Assembly: GCA_030248195.1 (NCBI GenBank)
Contig: JASAND010028434.1
Span: 151,588-215,587, forward strand
Source: Trissonchulus latispiculum
Taxonomy: Eukaryota; Nematoda; Enoplea; Enoplida; Ironidae
Direction: 5' to 3'
DNA length: 64,000 bases
The notes below the pieces were generated by a model that ran no database searches, was not told the DNA's origin, and saw nothing but the letters and a program-made list of their open reading frames with translations. Within the stretch, counting starts at the first letter, position 1. Every line of letters begins with the position of its first letter. The position numbers were made by a program, and so were the translations under genes. This document shows, piece by piece, positions 22,040-39,464 of the stretch.

Positions 22040-23544
22040 TGAGCCAGAGAAATTCGATTAATTTCCGCAAAGGATTTCTACGACGACTTGATCCTCCTCA
22101 ACCTCTTGAAGTCAATAGCTTTGACCAATTCCCGGAACTTGACCGGGCTTTTTGGAATCCGGTGCTACCGATGAGCCTAAATTCCCCTGAAACAGAGACT
22201 GGGCAGTCCGGCTCTCTACCCCCTCCAACTCCCAAACCCCTCCCACATGCCTTTCGAGGCAGAATCCCAACGTCCCTTAGCGGGCCTGTCCGCGGGGACC
22301 CCGGCTCAAACCTCCCTGTAACAGTTTCTATTAGTTAATCCCATCATCCGGTGTGCGGAACAACCCCCAGGTCCTAGCACCAGATCTGTGAATTCTGATG
22401 GCGGCAGACAGCCATCCCGCCCTACTGGTACTCCCTCACTAACTGGTTGAGCTGCAGGATCGAGGGTGCAGCCCGCTTGAGATGCGCTGCAGCTCCCCAA
22501 AACCCTCAAGTTGAACTGAACGTCAAATGCCCACCTGGACCCGTCAGGAAACTGACCGGTCCGGATTCCTACGTGGACCCCCGGCTAGCCTGTCCCGCCT
22601 TACGTCGCAGTACCAGTTCCCCAACCCCAAGGAGCAGACCTGCTGTATTCACGGTATAGAACCCCTCCCCCACATCCAAGACATCGTGTACGCCGCGCAT
22701 GATGTCTACACCCATGCAACACTGGCTCACCGGGCAGCCCGACAAGTCAATGTTCGTGACCTCCAAATGGCTCTCCATTTACGTAGCCTCCCTTGAGATT
22801 GCTTATGGTCTCGCGGTGCCCAGGATATCGTGTAGCACCGAAGTCTGGGCGCTGGCCCCCTTCGTCGGGCGGCGGAATTCACTGCTCTGGATGGACGACC
22901 TTCCCGTCGGCAACGTCAGGTGCAATCTGATCTTTATGAGGAGATCTTGTTCGTCGGTCCCCGGAAAACCTCGTCCCCTAGATCACCCCCTCTTTGGTCC
23001 CTTGATCTGGCTCTTGAACCGGATCTCCAACCAGCCCATGTCCTTCGCACAGTTGCTTTTGTCCCTTTGGTTCACTATATTTACCGCTGGTCCGTGTGGC
23101 GCTATCCTCTCCTCCAGTGGGACGAAATTGGCTGGCAGCAGGTCACTGTTGCACGACGTGGTCGGCCCCACCCAGGTGATCCGTCCAACCGTCACTGTCG
23201 CCAGCAAACCCGACCCCCTCCCTCAACCCAGTTTCCGATACGCAGGACTACTTCTGCTTGACGTGTCAAATCAGGTAGCGTTGGATCCGCTGGAAGCGCT
23301 ACCTCAGGTGCAGGCACACAACCCCCCCCTCTGCCCCAACCCAAACCAAACCCCAACCGAACTCCCAACCAAAGGCCCAGGTACCCCCTCAACGACAGAT
23401 TCACCAGAAACCCCCTACCCATCCTCAATCGTGAGTGGGAGCGCCACAGCGGCCCAGTACCCCCCGGCAATCCAATCCTCGTGGTGGTCCTGCTCCCCCA
23501 CAGCTCATCCCTCCAAGTGGCGAATGGCTGTCGCCACCACCTGA
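22040..23544 (+). pseudogene. Unidentified retroelement coding relic, copy A
   Basis: Broken overlapping frames, the longest at 22699-23544, have no recognised domain. A segment near 22490-22640 (peptide CPPGPVRKLTGPDS in one frame) aligns with one near 24300-24430 (CPLGLVRKLISPDS). Several of the differences are synonymous in that frame, so it was probably the coding frame. A second pair of similar segments is near 23090-23140 and 25360-25415. The role is unknown; gag- or envelope-like is possible. Confidence 0.4.
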
Positions 23545-23999
23545 ACTTATTCGAATGACGTCCCCCAGGATCGGTCGTCGTCAACCCAACGAACCTGCTT
23601 AAGTTGTCGTTCAGTAACCTCGTCTACGCCTGTCGTAATTGTAGCTCGAAATCGTAACCGAAGTAAAGCATCCTCGTCAAGCAGCTAATTTAGAGGCTCA
23701 GTTGGCCGCAGCCCAGAGAGGAGCAGGTCCCTCTGCACCGACTAAGCATCGCTCCCGGTCCACAACCCATAAATCTACCCAACAGCTACTAATCCGGCAC
23801 CGTACGCCCAACAAGTATTTGCTTCCCAACAATCCTCCACACCTGCTACTCGGCAAGATTTCACCCAGAGGCAGCAGCGGAGTACCGTCCCACTACACGA
23901 AGATGGAGCCGGTCCCACTGACGCCTCCACCGCCGAATTCCAGTAGCCGCAGTTTTTCTTCTGCCCAATGAACCAAAACTAACTAGATAGAGTTGCTGG

Positions 24000-25445
24000 G
24001 TAGCCTTCGCTCAGTCTATCCCGGCCCCTCCAACAAAAATCCATCTCCAGTATCGGCAGCGGAAAATTCCTACATCGACCTGGCGAATATCATGGGAACG
24101 CCAATCTGATCCCATTCCCTCCCACAACCCGATGACCAACTCTATTGTCCGGTACTTGGAACAACTCCCAGTTCCAAGTCCCGGACCTGACCTACTATTC
24201 GTGCAACCTCTGGGCATGTCCGGCGGTTTGCACGAGATTTTGGTGCGCCTTATCCTACCGATACGGTCGTTGAGCCGCGGGAGCTTAGCAAGTGGGTAGC
24301 CCGCAAGCGCCGCAGCTCCCCACTTCCCTCAGATTGAACGAGAACTGTCCACTTGGACTTGTCAGAAAATTGATCAGTCCTGATTCTCGCTGGATCCCCT
24401 GCCCGTCTATCCCACCTAACCTACAAGTGGATGCCTCCCGTGCCGAGTAATCCCAGCTCTGGAACTTCCAGACTAGTCCACTGTGGAGCAGTCTACCCTG
24501 CAACTTCAACCGGAGCAACTCCTCCCGGCTCCCCGACAGGAGGAGCCTGTATTGTTCCCATCCCATTCGGAGAGAATCTTGAGGAAGCCTCGAGACCGCT
24601 CCGCTCAACATGGGGTAGCCCCGGCTGAGCCCCCCCCCGTGATTGCTCACCCCGGAAATACCGTCAACCGTTATTTTGGCTCCTGTCCTCTGGTGTCGGA
24701 TGATCACCGCCTTTCCTTTCTATTGGCTATTTGGGCAGGTGGTCCCAATACCACGCGATGATCCGCAGTGCGACAAAAGGCCTGTACGAGAAATTTCCTT
24801 CCAGGAGTCTCCTACATACCGTCACCTACCCCACCCATTCGTTCGCCGAATCCTGGGATATTGGAGTTATTGCCATGCTTTCCAACGACCAGCCTGCCGC
24901 TTCCGTCGGGGACATGGATCATGAACATTAACCGGTATAGAATCTGTGTGGCCGGTACCCATCCCAACATGAAGCTAAGAGCTGCTGCCCGGCGGCAGCT
25001 ATTAGCCATTACGACCCTGCCTTCCCCCAGCTGGCGAATGATTTTCTCCCTGTTGACCATCGTTCCCCGGCCTACAGCGACTGGTAGGCCGACACCCTCC
25101 AGACCCTCCCTCCTTCCACCCCATACTAACCTTTTACCTGCCCATCTGGTTAATCTTAAGTTACCACCGTTGGACATTATTGGCTAGTCATGACTTATCC
25201 CACCCCTGATCCTTGCCCATCGGCAGCTTTCCTTAGTGCTAATTCTGGCCCTATGGTGTACCCACATGGCGCTCTCTAAACGTCCTTCCAGCCTTGGATT
25301 GTGGACCCAATTTTTCTTGGACTATCTTGCTATTTCTCTCTTTATGATATCAAACCATTACTGGATTTATTATGGCGCTATCCCTCTATTTGCCAGTGCT
25401 AATTGGACACTGTTTTACTCCCTATTCCCGCTAGCTGAACTATGA
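24000..25445 (+). pseudogene. Unidentified retroelement coding relic, copy B
   Basis: It is paralogous to the 22040-23544 segment by the two short alignments described there, which occur in the same order. The frames are broken; the last, 25236-25445, encodes a hydrophobic Trp/Tyr-rich stretch. No family recognised. Confidence 0.4.
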
Positions 25446-26584
25446 TGAGCATTCTCCGGCCCTGGAAAAATTCTTGAAATGGTCCTTCCCTCCAGCTCTG
25501 AATTACATCCCCAAGAAGAATAATTTTGGTGGCATAATGGAACTGTAAAAAACTTCGTTACTTGTTATTTGTTTTTGTATTTCCTTAGGCTATTTTTATT
25601 CTTGTCATGTAAAGCATAATGTTTTGTACGGTGATTTTTACATTTTTCTTTGTTGTTGTTTTAATTAATCAAATCAAATTTTTTTTAAGCTCAAACCAAA
25701 AACTTTTTCCTTTTTCCACTTTTCTCATTTTTCCCTTTCACCTAACTGAAAGCGCCTCTTTTTGAGAGATTTATACTGACAAAAATCCCACCCTCCCTTT
25801 CTGGCCACTTTTTTGATGTGGGGTAGTCCATATATATATTTTGCCAGCTTTGTTACCCGCCCCCAGTTCAAACAAAGTAGGGCCGCTAGGGTCTCTTTCC
25901 CTGAATATCGCGAAGTAGGTCAATTTGCGCAGAGGGGCAAATTTACGTCTCGGACGTAGGGTCTTTTCTCTGTTGAATCCTTTTTCCTTCCCCCCTGTCA
26001 CGGTAAAATATACCGTCGGGTATTGGCTTGTATATCCGTTTTTCTGTATGAATGTACGTATAAGTGTTCCGTAGGCCCTAACGGGCGTGATGGTGTATAA
26101 ATGTGGTCTGTATACGTGTAAGCCAATCACCCCCTTTCAAATACTTTTATGAAATTTCCCCCACTCTCCTCCCTCAAAAATACGTCGGAGACTGTCCTCA
26201 AGCCTAGGGTTCGACCGCATAGCCTAGGTGACTCCATTTCCTCCCTTCCCCCCTAGGGCGCTCGTATAGGATGCTGGGGTAGCACCACCGTACCTGAGAC
26301 AGCCCTATGAAGCTGGTATACTATATGACCGGAATCTTGGTGGGTTGTGGCATCCCCTTCCCCTCCCTTATCTAATCTCTCAAAAAGAATAATGCTTTAA
26401 TAAAATCGATTCTTCTCCATTCCCCTATATTGAGCTTATTTTCCGTATTTAGATTCTACTTATGTTTTGTTACTGACTTTATATATGCTATTGACAACTG
26501 TGCACGCCCATCCCCTTAAACACCCTTTTTCTTTCCTTTCTCCCTTGGCACTCGCGGGGGTTCGTGCTTTAAGCCCTGGGGAGA
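25446..26584 (+). other. 3' internal region and polypurine tract of the LTR element
   Basis: Noncoding, T/C-rich sequence ends with CCCTGGGGAGATG at about 26576-26586, a polypurine-tract-like primer site directly before the LTR start. Confidence 0.5.
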
Positions 26585-27646
26585 TGTAATGTGGGTGATA
26601 GCGACTGCGCTATCACCCCCTTTCCAGTATTTACGTTTCATTCCTTTTCTATGTTTCTCCCAAAATTACCTAAAAGTCTCTAAAGCTCCCCCTTATGTAA
26701 TTGTTGTAATTTTGATGCTCTGTCTGGAAAGATAGATCATGCACGTCAGCAGACGCTGACAAAAACTGGTTTTTCCAGTTTGTCTTTTTTTGATGCTGAC
26801 TCAAACTTGTTGACAGTCAGTTGGGAGTTTCTTTCGTGGCGCGTAGTCGGTCCTTTTAATTTTGGGGCCCTCCACCTTGAGCTATCCCAATCGAGTTCGT
26901 AAGTTTTTTCAGTTACCTATTCACCTACCTATTTACCCAAATTAACCCCCCTCCCTAACTTTAACCCTTTTTCTTTTTGTTTTCTTTTAACTCCTAATTC
27001 GCTTTTCCCCCTTCGCCATCTTATTAGCAGGATTGTCCCCGTCTCACTGGCTCCCTCCGTTTTCGGCAAGTCAGCCCACCCCTTTTCAGTGATCTGCTGG
27101 CGTCCCCCGTATTGTGCTGGTTCCCCCCTCTGCTTTCTATATACTGTCTTTACACCCGTTCCCATGTATTGTGTGTTAGCCCCTTCCCAATTCTTGTTTC
27201 CCCGTTTGTGTACTTATTATTCTCAGTCCCTATTGTATTATGCGGGTAGCCCGCTGTTCCTTGTCCTGTCCCACTTCGGGTTGCCCGAGTGGTTGTCCCT
27301 TTGTATTGCCTTAATATTTACCGCCAATAAACTGCCAGTAGTCTAATCTCTTGTTTACTAATTATTACCGCGTCGTTTTACTTGTGAATTCGCTAGGTAG
27401 AATTCTGGGACTAGCCCGGAATTAACCTGGGAATTGAGTCGGTGTTATTTGGCGTGCGCGCCTCTCCCGATTTTCACTAGGCGTCCCCCAAAAATTATCC
27501 CTCCCCCTTGGCAAGGCAAGTCGGTGGGTTTGTGAGCCGCCTGGACTAAAGATCTCCACCCGCAGTCGAAGGTCTGCGTCCATTGCGCCAGTCCTGGTAG
27601 TCGCGTTTGAGCTCTGCGGTTGAATTCCCTAGTTCAACCCATTACA
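26585..27646 (+). repeat. Probable 3' LTR
   Basis: It starts TGTAATGTGGGT and ends ACCCATTACA, a short imperfect inverted pair with TG...CA ends. The start is preceded by a polypurine tract and followed at once by a strong hairpin (GGGTGATAGCG ... CGCTATCACCC). An AATAAA signal lies at about 27327. The length of about 1.06 kb is normal for an LTR. No matching 5' copy was found in the window, so the call rests on these landmarks only. Confidence 0.6.
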
Positions 27647-28064
27647 GGGTTACAATTATTCCATGTTTCGGTTTGCTTTAAAAAGAGCTGACCGGTCAGT
27701 TGTCAAGTGAAGGCTGGATCAGGCCCGGTCGAATTTTAGCTGAATATATTTCAAGTTTTTCAAACTATTTTCACTTGAATAGAAGTAGAATTTAAGCTTA
27801 CAGGAGCTACTTAACTTGTAATGACTAGTAGCACTAACGCTAGCCTTGTGTGATTTTGTTTTCTGTATGCCGGGCCTTCACAGGGAAGATCGGGTTTACC
27901 GGGCTTTGACGCGAGGTCCCGTCTGATTTCTTCAGCAAACACAGACCCGGGAACCCTGGGAACTTTCTTAACGGCACAACTCTACTTCAATTAAAATGCA
28001 AAATCTACAGTATCTTCTAGCATCAAAGGCCACAATTTTAACAGGGCACCATTCTGACTTTACA
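27647..28064. other. No gene recognised
   Basis: Sequence between the LTR and the next foldback element, with nothing identifiable. Confidence 0.5.
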
Positions 28065-28896
28065 CACTCTTAAAAACACTCCTGTAGAAATTACAGGAAT
28101 TCTTGTAGTTTTCTACAAAAGTGCTCCTGTGCGGTCAGTCAGTAGCGGAGCTTCTTGTATTTTCCACAAAAGTAACTTTTGTATATTTTACCGACTCTCG
28201 AATAGTAACAATTACAGGAGTTTCCTGTAGAAAATATACTAAGGAAAGCTGTAATTTTTGTTACAGGAATTCCCTGTAGAAAATTACTAAAGAAACCTGT
28301 AGCTCCGTTCGACTTTTTTACAATCCTAAATCAGATACCAAACCTGTAGTTTTTGACAACACAAAACCAGTAAATTTTACATGAGCGACCTGTTATTTCA
28401 AAAAGGGGGGGGGGTGGGCAGGTGTGGGGGGCGGCCGCTCCCAAAATATTTTCGGCAGGGAGCGGCCGTTACAAAAAAATCACCCACGGGATGTTGAAAG
28501 ACTGAAAATTTGAAAAAATTCAAAAGTTTCAGTCTTCAATAATTATGACCACTGTCGCCCTTATATACTAATGAGAGAACAAACGAAACTAAGATTGTCA
28601 CTACAGCACCTCCGACCCGAAAAATTCGGGCCCGTGGTGGATAAGTTTGTTTTTATCAGCGTATCGACTAGTAACCTGTAGAGTAAAAACCTGTAAACCA
28701 GTGAAAACTACAGGTTTCATTTGTACTGAATACTGGTCTAACTTGTAACCAATTCTACCAAGGTATGTCCGGTAAACACTACCAACGATGTCCTGTAGAA
28801 ATTACAAGACTCAACCAGTATTTTCTACAAAAGCTTTTGTATTTATCATCTACAAAAGTGATTCCTGTCGTTTCTACAGGAACATTTATAAGAGTG
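28065..28896. mobile_element. Foldback element with CTGTAGAAATTACAGGA words
   Basis: The left end CACTCTTAAAAACACTCCTG and the inverted right end CACTCTTATAAATGTTCCTG pair with each other. The subterminal zones are arrays of TTACAGGAA/TTCCTGTA and TTTCTACAAAAG words in both orientations. The centre (about 28400-28620) holds a G-run and a GC-rich hairpin (CGGCCGCTCCC ... GGGAGCGGCCG). No coding capacity. No convincing target duplication. Confidence 0.7.
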
Positions 28897-31435
28897 CAAG
28901 CGGTATTACAACAAATATATAATAGAAGCTAAAACTGCGAGAAAAGGCATCAGCGGCTGATACCTTTTGATCCTTACAGTTATGATGCAACGGTAAAAGC
29001 GTTCAATGACAATTCAAGCGACTCTAGAAAAATTCCAAGAAGATTACTTTACAGAATAACCCTTTAATGCCGGATGGACCATATGGCTCAAGTGGCAATT
29101 TTCGACATCTTATTTTTAAGGGCAGAGGCCAGTTAAATTGACAGTCTGGGAGTTTGCTCCTTTTTTCTTCAACACGTCGACCCCATTTTGGGGAGAATAT
29201 TTCCACACCAATGAGAATTAGTGAGTTTCTATAGCTTTCCGCCGACAATGAAATTGTGAAAATTTCGAGCCCTCTATTCAAGCCAATCCAGCGACAGCTG
29301 TAGTCTGTCGGCGAAAAGCCGCTTTAATATGTGATGGGGGATGTTCTGCAGACTAAATAATGTATAGTTTATCCAGTCTCAGAATCAACACTTGCACCTA
29401 GAAATCAAATAGTTGATTTTCTGCAATGAAACTTTAGCAAAGTTCCTACTTTTCCTGACATAGGTGGCTTCCAAGTTTTTCTGGATGCATCGTAGACCCT
29501 TCAATGCTTACGCTCAAAATGTAGACCGTTAGTTCACTATCGATTGTTGGCAGTCCCACCTTTCTAGGAGCTCGCAGTAGCTAACAAATGGCAGCCAAAA
29601 ATGTGGAATTGGTAATTTTCAACCGTTAGTCCTGAGGAAATTCAGACATTAAAGATTTAAAAAAACACCGAAAACTTCCTTCACAGTTAATATCAATATT
29701 TAGTCTCATTAGCCTCCAATAGTTCAATAGCATGCTACTAAGGTAAATGAGAGAATGTAAGGATTCCGGTATCTTTTCTAAGTACTCAGTAAAGGACAAC
29801 ATGTATATATGCGAAAAGATAAATCGAAAATATAATATTTTCACAGAGATGTAATTATCTGAAATCGTCAGCTGTCCGTAATTTTGGAATACCGATCATT
29901 TTTATGATGCGAATTGCGAACAAAGAATTTAAAGTTAAATCCAAAGTGAATGTTCATAGTTTATGTAGTCTATGCAGTTTATAGATACTATAGTACTAAA
30001 CGTTGGTGACCCGTAGCCGTACACCATTAAAGTAAACATCACAAGTTAGACTGGGTGCAACACAAAAATCGTGTGTCTAGCTGGCTTTTTATTAAGTAAA
30101 CTCTTTTACAATTTCGAATCGCCTTGAGCACAGGCAATGACTGTAGAATGAAAACTAGAATCTTTACTGACGACTGTGTACATGTGTAAAATCAAGTTTT
30201 CAAACATTTTAAAGAGGCGAAATCAGCAGTTCCTGTCACAATATCTAATCGAATGTAGAATCTCGGCCTCAATACAATGTCAAGCGTCCTCAATTCTATT
30301 ATCATGATAAGGTTACGGTTACCCTAATACACCTAGAAGAGTATTAGTAGTGCTGAGCAACAGACCTATGCAGACCAGTTGGCCGACGGTGTCGCCGGCC
30401 GGTTCGGCCGGAGCCGTTGTCGCATGCCAAAATTTTCCCCAGGGGGAAATTCTAACATGCCAAAATTTCCTCTCTCTAATGTTAGCCTAAAAGGAAAAAT
30501 TCTAGCATGCCAAATTTTGCCCTCTAATATTTAGCCTAAAATTGGAGGTTTTGGCATGCCTAAATTTTCACTTTCTTATTTTAATGATATATATACCTGT
30601 AATTTGGAAATGATCAAGATCCTAACCTCTTTTTTAAAAAATCTTCATATAGCCAGGTTTTTATAGTGCTAAGATGTTATTTAAAGTGTTAAATTTCCCA
30701 TTTTAGTTATGTCATTTTCATTAAATATAAACCAAAAACGAGCAAGTATTAACTTAATAGACTTTCTTAATAGCATTGTGGGCTTAGGTTAAATCGAAAG
30801 ACGGAATTCGGACTCTATGTACAGCTAGTTTTTAAAAATGGACAAAACCATTGGGTCTACTTTCATTGCCCCTTGCAATATAGGTTTAAATTTTGCGAAT
30901 CCATCTTTGACTTGAATTTATGGGTGTGTGGTTAATGTGGTATAAAGTAAACAATATTAAGAGGACAGCTGTGTCTTTGAACAGAAATAAATCCGAGGAA
31001 ATTCTGCTGAATTTCTAACTCATTACAGCCAGCCAATTGTATTACGGATCTTGAAACGTAAAAGCCAATAAATTGTCAGGTCAAAAGTTGAAGAACTATC
31101 CCTTTCCCTAAAATGTGGCCTCAAACCACATTTTTCGAAGAATAGCGATAAGACTATATAAATTTAGGGTTCTACACAGTTTTGTTTTTCTATAATTACA
31201 ACAAACGTTTGGTGCAACGTATTTTGATCTTATATATATATTCTATTGTAAGTTTCATTGTACAGTATTCCAATTTCCAAATGGTACAATGCAAGTCAAA
31301 ATGCTGTGCACTGATTTTATTCTGAAATAAATCTCAAAATAAAGCTGTTTTAAGTTAATTGTTGGTGCAATATGTTAATTTAATATTCGTATGGTTTAAA
31401 TCTATTTTCACGAAATATATGTTTTGTAGTGTTCG
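28897..31435. other. Intergenic, no gene recognised
   Basis: No exon is supported. A possible hAT-like end (TAGTGCTGAGC) is near 30357, followed by a GC-rich CCGGCCGG patch and three copies of a CATGCCAAAATTT repeat (30424-30570). No partner end was found. Confidence 0.45.
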
Positions 31436-31795
31436 ATTTTAGTTTCAGTTTCAGTTTCAGTTTCAGTCGGGATCTCAAAATAATTTCAGTTTCAGTTTTA
31501 GTTTCAGTCGGAGTTTCAGTTTAAGTTCATTCCAAAAACTGCAGTTTCCAGCCCTGAGACATTATATAATGCATAAATTTATGATTATTTATACTCCAAC
31601 TAGAGTATTAACGAAAAAAACGCTTAAAACCTTCAAATCTTCATGTTTTGAGAAAAGACTGAGACTAGTTTCAGTCCGAGTTTCAGGTCTTTACTCAAGC
31701 TAGTTTCAGTTTCAGTTTCAGTTTCAGTGCCTGAAACTGAAACCTGTACAACCTGAAACCTAGTTTGCTTCAGTTTCAGTGCAATGTACTGAATG
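31436..31795. repeat. TTTCAG hexamer arrays, probably hAT subterminal repeats
   Basis: Two arrays of (TTTCAG)n (31436-31530 and 31690-31790) flank an AT-rich stretch. The inner edge of the first reads, inverted, CAGGGCTGGAAACTG, a typical hAT-type end. The whole is probably one or two decayed element ends. Confidence 0.5.
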
Positions 31796-31882
31796 TACTG
31801 AATCAATATGAGGAAAATTATGTTAATTGACAAGTGGTTTGTAGAACCCAAAACTCGAAACCAAAAACCACAATCAATGGTG

Positions 31883-32090
31883 CACTGCAGACTACTGTTG
31901 TTTTTGATTTTTGATTCGAATCGAATCAAAACACTTTTGATGCGACTTTTGATTTTTGATGCATCGAATCGAATCGAATCTGCAGTGCAGAAAATCGAAC
32001 TGCATCAAATCTCTGCTACTCTTTTCATGGCAAAATCGAATTGCATCAAATCAAAAATATTTAGGCAAAATGTCTGCAGTGCAGACAATA
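31883..32090. mobile_element. Short element with CACTGCAGAC ends and CGAATCGAATC words
   Basis: CACTGCAGAC at the left and GTCTGCAGTG near the right are inverse. The interior is packed with TTTTTGAT, GAATCGAATC and TGCATC words. No clear target duplication and no coding capacity. Confidence 0.5.
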
Positions 32091-32796
32091 TCTCAAACAG
32101 CGACCATTTTCCAAGTTCTAGTGTTTATATTTAGCCTTATACAGATGTTAAAGGCCGGTTCACAAGCACTGGTACTTTCGCTTATCGTACACTTATGTAT
32201 CCGTCATATAGTTTGCTAAATAAAAATAATCAGTAGTACAACGTGGCGAATAAATCCCTACGTTTCCTTAACATCCAAAGGCAGGAACTTGGCTTCTGAT
32301 GACAAGCGACATGTTATATGCCGCGACAGCGACAGCAAAACCGGCATCCTGTAAACCGGTCTTCAATTAACCGCATATTACTACGAAACATTTACTGTAT
32401 AAAAAAGGTGTATAAAATGAAAACAGACATCTATTACGTCATAATCTAAGTTCAATTCAAACTGCAGCCTGAGAGTACAAGAATCCGAACATTTTGTCTT
32501 CAGTTATAAAAGACTTGTTGTTGCAAATTCTTGTGTAATTAGCTACAGTTGAAGAGAACTCAGATCAACTACGATTCCTTTAAAACGGCCAGCGAGATTA
32601 AGCATAAACAATAATAATACAGTGTGGCTTTAAAAACCACCGGCAGTGAAATATACGGTTCAATCGAAAGCATTTTAGAAAGTTCAAAAAGGCACTTTAG
32701 AAGGTAAGGTTCTTCAGTTGAAAGCATTTCTTTTTAGCATCGTTCCACGATTTCACCTAGAACAATAAAATGGGAGTTGAAAAAAGGGGTATAACT

Positions 32797-33264
32797 CAGA
32801 GATGGAGGCGGGAGCCCGCGGGATACCGCTGGACGGGAAGGGATGGAACGACAAGCTTCGTCGCGCGGGAACCAGCGGGACAGAAAAAACTTTTGATTTT
32901 GTTAAATTGACTTTTTGTTGAAATTTGAACTTACTCGTAATTTATCTGCCATCTTGCAAGAAAATGTTGCTGGTTGTCTTTAGTTTGTCGACAGCTCAAA
33001 ATCAGTTTACAGTACACACTCTGATTATTTTACGTAGTCTCGTTCAACGAATGTTTATTTTTATATTTCAGAATTTTATATAAATTATTATTAATTTATA
33101 TTAATTTTAATTAATTAGATATATAATTACAAAATGATACGGGATTATGCGGGATAGGATTTATCAAATTTGCGAACGGCGGGATTCCGCGGGACGGGAC
33201 AAACAAATTTAGTGCGGGACAGAACGGGACGGGATGAAACTTTTAGACCCTACGTCCGTCTTTG
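32797..33264. mobile_element. hAT-like MITE with GCGGGA words, near-perfect 8 bp TSD
   Basis: The left end CAGAGATGGAGGCGGG and inverted right end CAAAGACGGACGTAGG pair at 11 of 16 positions. The flanks GTATAACT (32789-32796) and TTATAACT (33265-33272) match at 7 of 8. The subterminal zones carry CGCGGGA/GACGGGA words on both sides of an AT-rich centre. No transposase. Confidence 0.7.
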
Positions 33265-33444
33265 TTATAACTTAGGGTTGGTATTATAGCTAATTTACTG
33301 TATAATATTCAATTCACATATACATATAGGAGTTGAAGTTCCGACCAGGCTCAAAAATTGAAATTTTTACATGTATGTATATAGGTACTCACAGGGTCCT
33401 GCACACATTTCAGTTGATAATAGCTTCCAGCAAACTTTCAGTAA

Positions 33445-33654
33445 AGTCCGGCTTATGCTTGTCCGTTTGTCCGGCTGTCCGATTCGGCGTTTGTCAATTT
33501 GTCTGTAGCTCAGTTAAAATTAAAATGTCCGTCTGTCCGTAAGAGTTGTCCGATTGTCCGTCATAAAAACTGAACAGTGTTGAACATTTTATTGCTGGCA
33601 AATGACCAAAAGTAGGTACAGACGGACAAGATAAACGGGCAAGTATAAACCGGT
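33445..33654. mobile_element. Foldback unit with TTGTCCG words
   Basis: The left CCGGCTTATGCTTGTCCG and inverted right CCGGTTTATACTTGCCCG match closely. Arrays of TTGTCCG/TGTCCGTC lie inside. It abuts the next array directly, so the two may be one composite element ending at 34687. Confidence 0.6.
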
Positions 33655-34673
33655 GTAGTCTCACCCAGGCACAAGTCTCACTGAGGCACAATTAGTCTCA
33701 CTCAGGCACAGTGAGTCTCACCCAGGCACAAGTTTCGCTGAGGCACAAAAGTCTCACTCAGGCACAAAACGGTCTCACTCAGGCACAAAACGGTCTCACT
33801 GAGGCACACAGTAGTCTCACTGAGGCACAATTATTTCAAAAACCAAGTGTAGGTTCTGACTTCAATTTGATGCTCAGCAAACTATAATGTAAATGCAAGA
33901 AATGTAATATTTGCGTTTAAACTCAACAACAAATTAATCGGAAAGTATTTGTTTGTTATTTAAGTTTACAAACAATTAAGAAGTTTGTAGGCTATAACCA
34001 CAAGACATAAGACAAAAGCGACTGGTCTACTCTTTGGCTCTTATACGTTTCAAAACCTTATACATTTTTAGTTTTTGAGAAAATTTAAACAATTTTCTGA
34101 AACGTCTTTTTTTCAAACAACAGAGACAAGAAACAAGGAAAAGGCTTCCGATTCTAAATTCCTACTTTAATCCAAATTTGTGTTCACATCTATTTAGTTA
34201 CAGTTTGTGTTAAAGAGTTATTTCAAATTCATGCTTTATTGCTTTAAATTAATTTAAAACTTAAAATCCTCTTCTTAACCCTTAACTAATAAATGACAGG
34301 AAGTTGTAAACCTTAGCCATTAATATGCTTTCGAAAATCACTCGAAAAATTCACATTTTCTTGAGTCCTCGAAATTTTTGAAAAATTAAAAAAAGAATTA
34401 AAAATGCAGCAACAAACGACAACTCTAGTGTATGGATGTATCGATTTGTTTTAGAGTATTAACACAAACTTCAGAAATGAGAATCCTCTTGTGCCTGGGT
34501 GAGACTAATTGTGCCTGGGTGAGACTAATTGTGCCTGGGTGAGACTATGTAATTGTGCCTCAGTGAGACTGAGTGTGCCTCAGCGAGACTTCAAGTTTTG
34601 TCTCAAATTTTGTGCCTCTGTGAGACCATTTTGTGCCTCAGCGAGACTAGATTGTGCCTGGGTGAGACACAAT

Positions 34674-34687
<14 letters not shown>
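33655..34687. mobile_element. Foldback unit with GTCTCAC-GAGGCACA arrays
   Basis: About nine units of TAGTCTCACCCAGGCACA type at 33655-33830 face about eight inverted units (TGTGCCTGGGTGAGAC) at 34493-34668, around an AT-rich spacer. The right end reads, inverted, AGCCCGGTTTATAG, close to the AGCCCGGTTCAYAC ends of the 13.1 kb and 50.1 kb MITEs. The right tip overlaps the 3' end of the SPARC reading frame. Confidence 0.7.
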
Positions 34688-39448
<4,761 letters not shown>

Positions 39449-39464
39449 TTTTAATGGCCCACAA

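Larger units (their letters stand above)
16100..27646 (+). mobile_element. Decayed LTR-retrotransposon block (gag/protease relics, one LTR)
   Basis: The block is clearly C-rich on the plus strand, unlike its AT-rich surroundings. It contains, in order: proline-rich gag-like frames broken by stops and shifts; a CCHC-like knuckle missing its last Cys (about 17560); a repeated Pro/Thr-rich segment; a retropepsin-like frame; a SINE insertion; two related gag-like segments; a polypurine tract; and a probable 3' LTR. No reverse transcriptase, RNase H or integrase motif was seen on either strand. No 5' LTR or primer-binding site was found, so the left boundary is approximate. The TG-AAT LTR start and the purine tract GGGGAGATG suggest a Ty3/gypsy relative. 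It may be two or more nested relics. Confidence 0.65.

Noticed and set aside
22527..22796. Histone-fold-like C-terminus (HRAARQVNVRDLQMALHLRS before a stop), resembling the end of H3/H4
   Set aside because: Agreement is only a few residues. The paralogous segment near 24300-24430 has stops in that frame and shows synonymous changes in a different frame, so this frame was probably not coding.
22699..23544. 281 aa frame as an intact gene
   Set aside because: No recognisable domain, overlapping frames of equal quality and a retroelement context; treated as a relic.
31633..31929. 98 aa frame with Thr-Glu repeats
   Set aside because: It is a translation of the TTTCAG hexamer array on the opposite strand.
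33655..34668. Regularly spaced repeats resembling a CRISPR array
   Set aside because: The units are contiguous with almost no spacers, are inverted on the two sides, and lie in an animal genome; they are transposon subterminal arrays.
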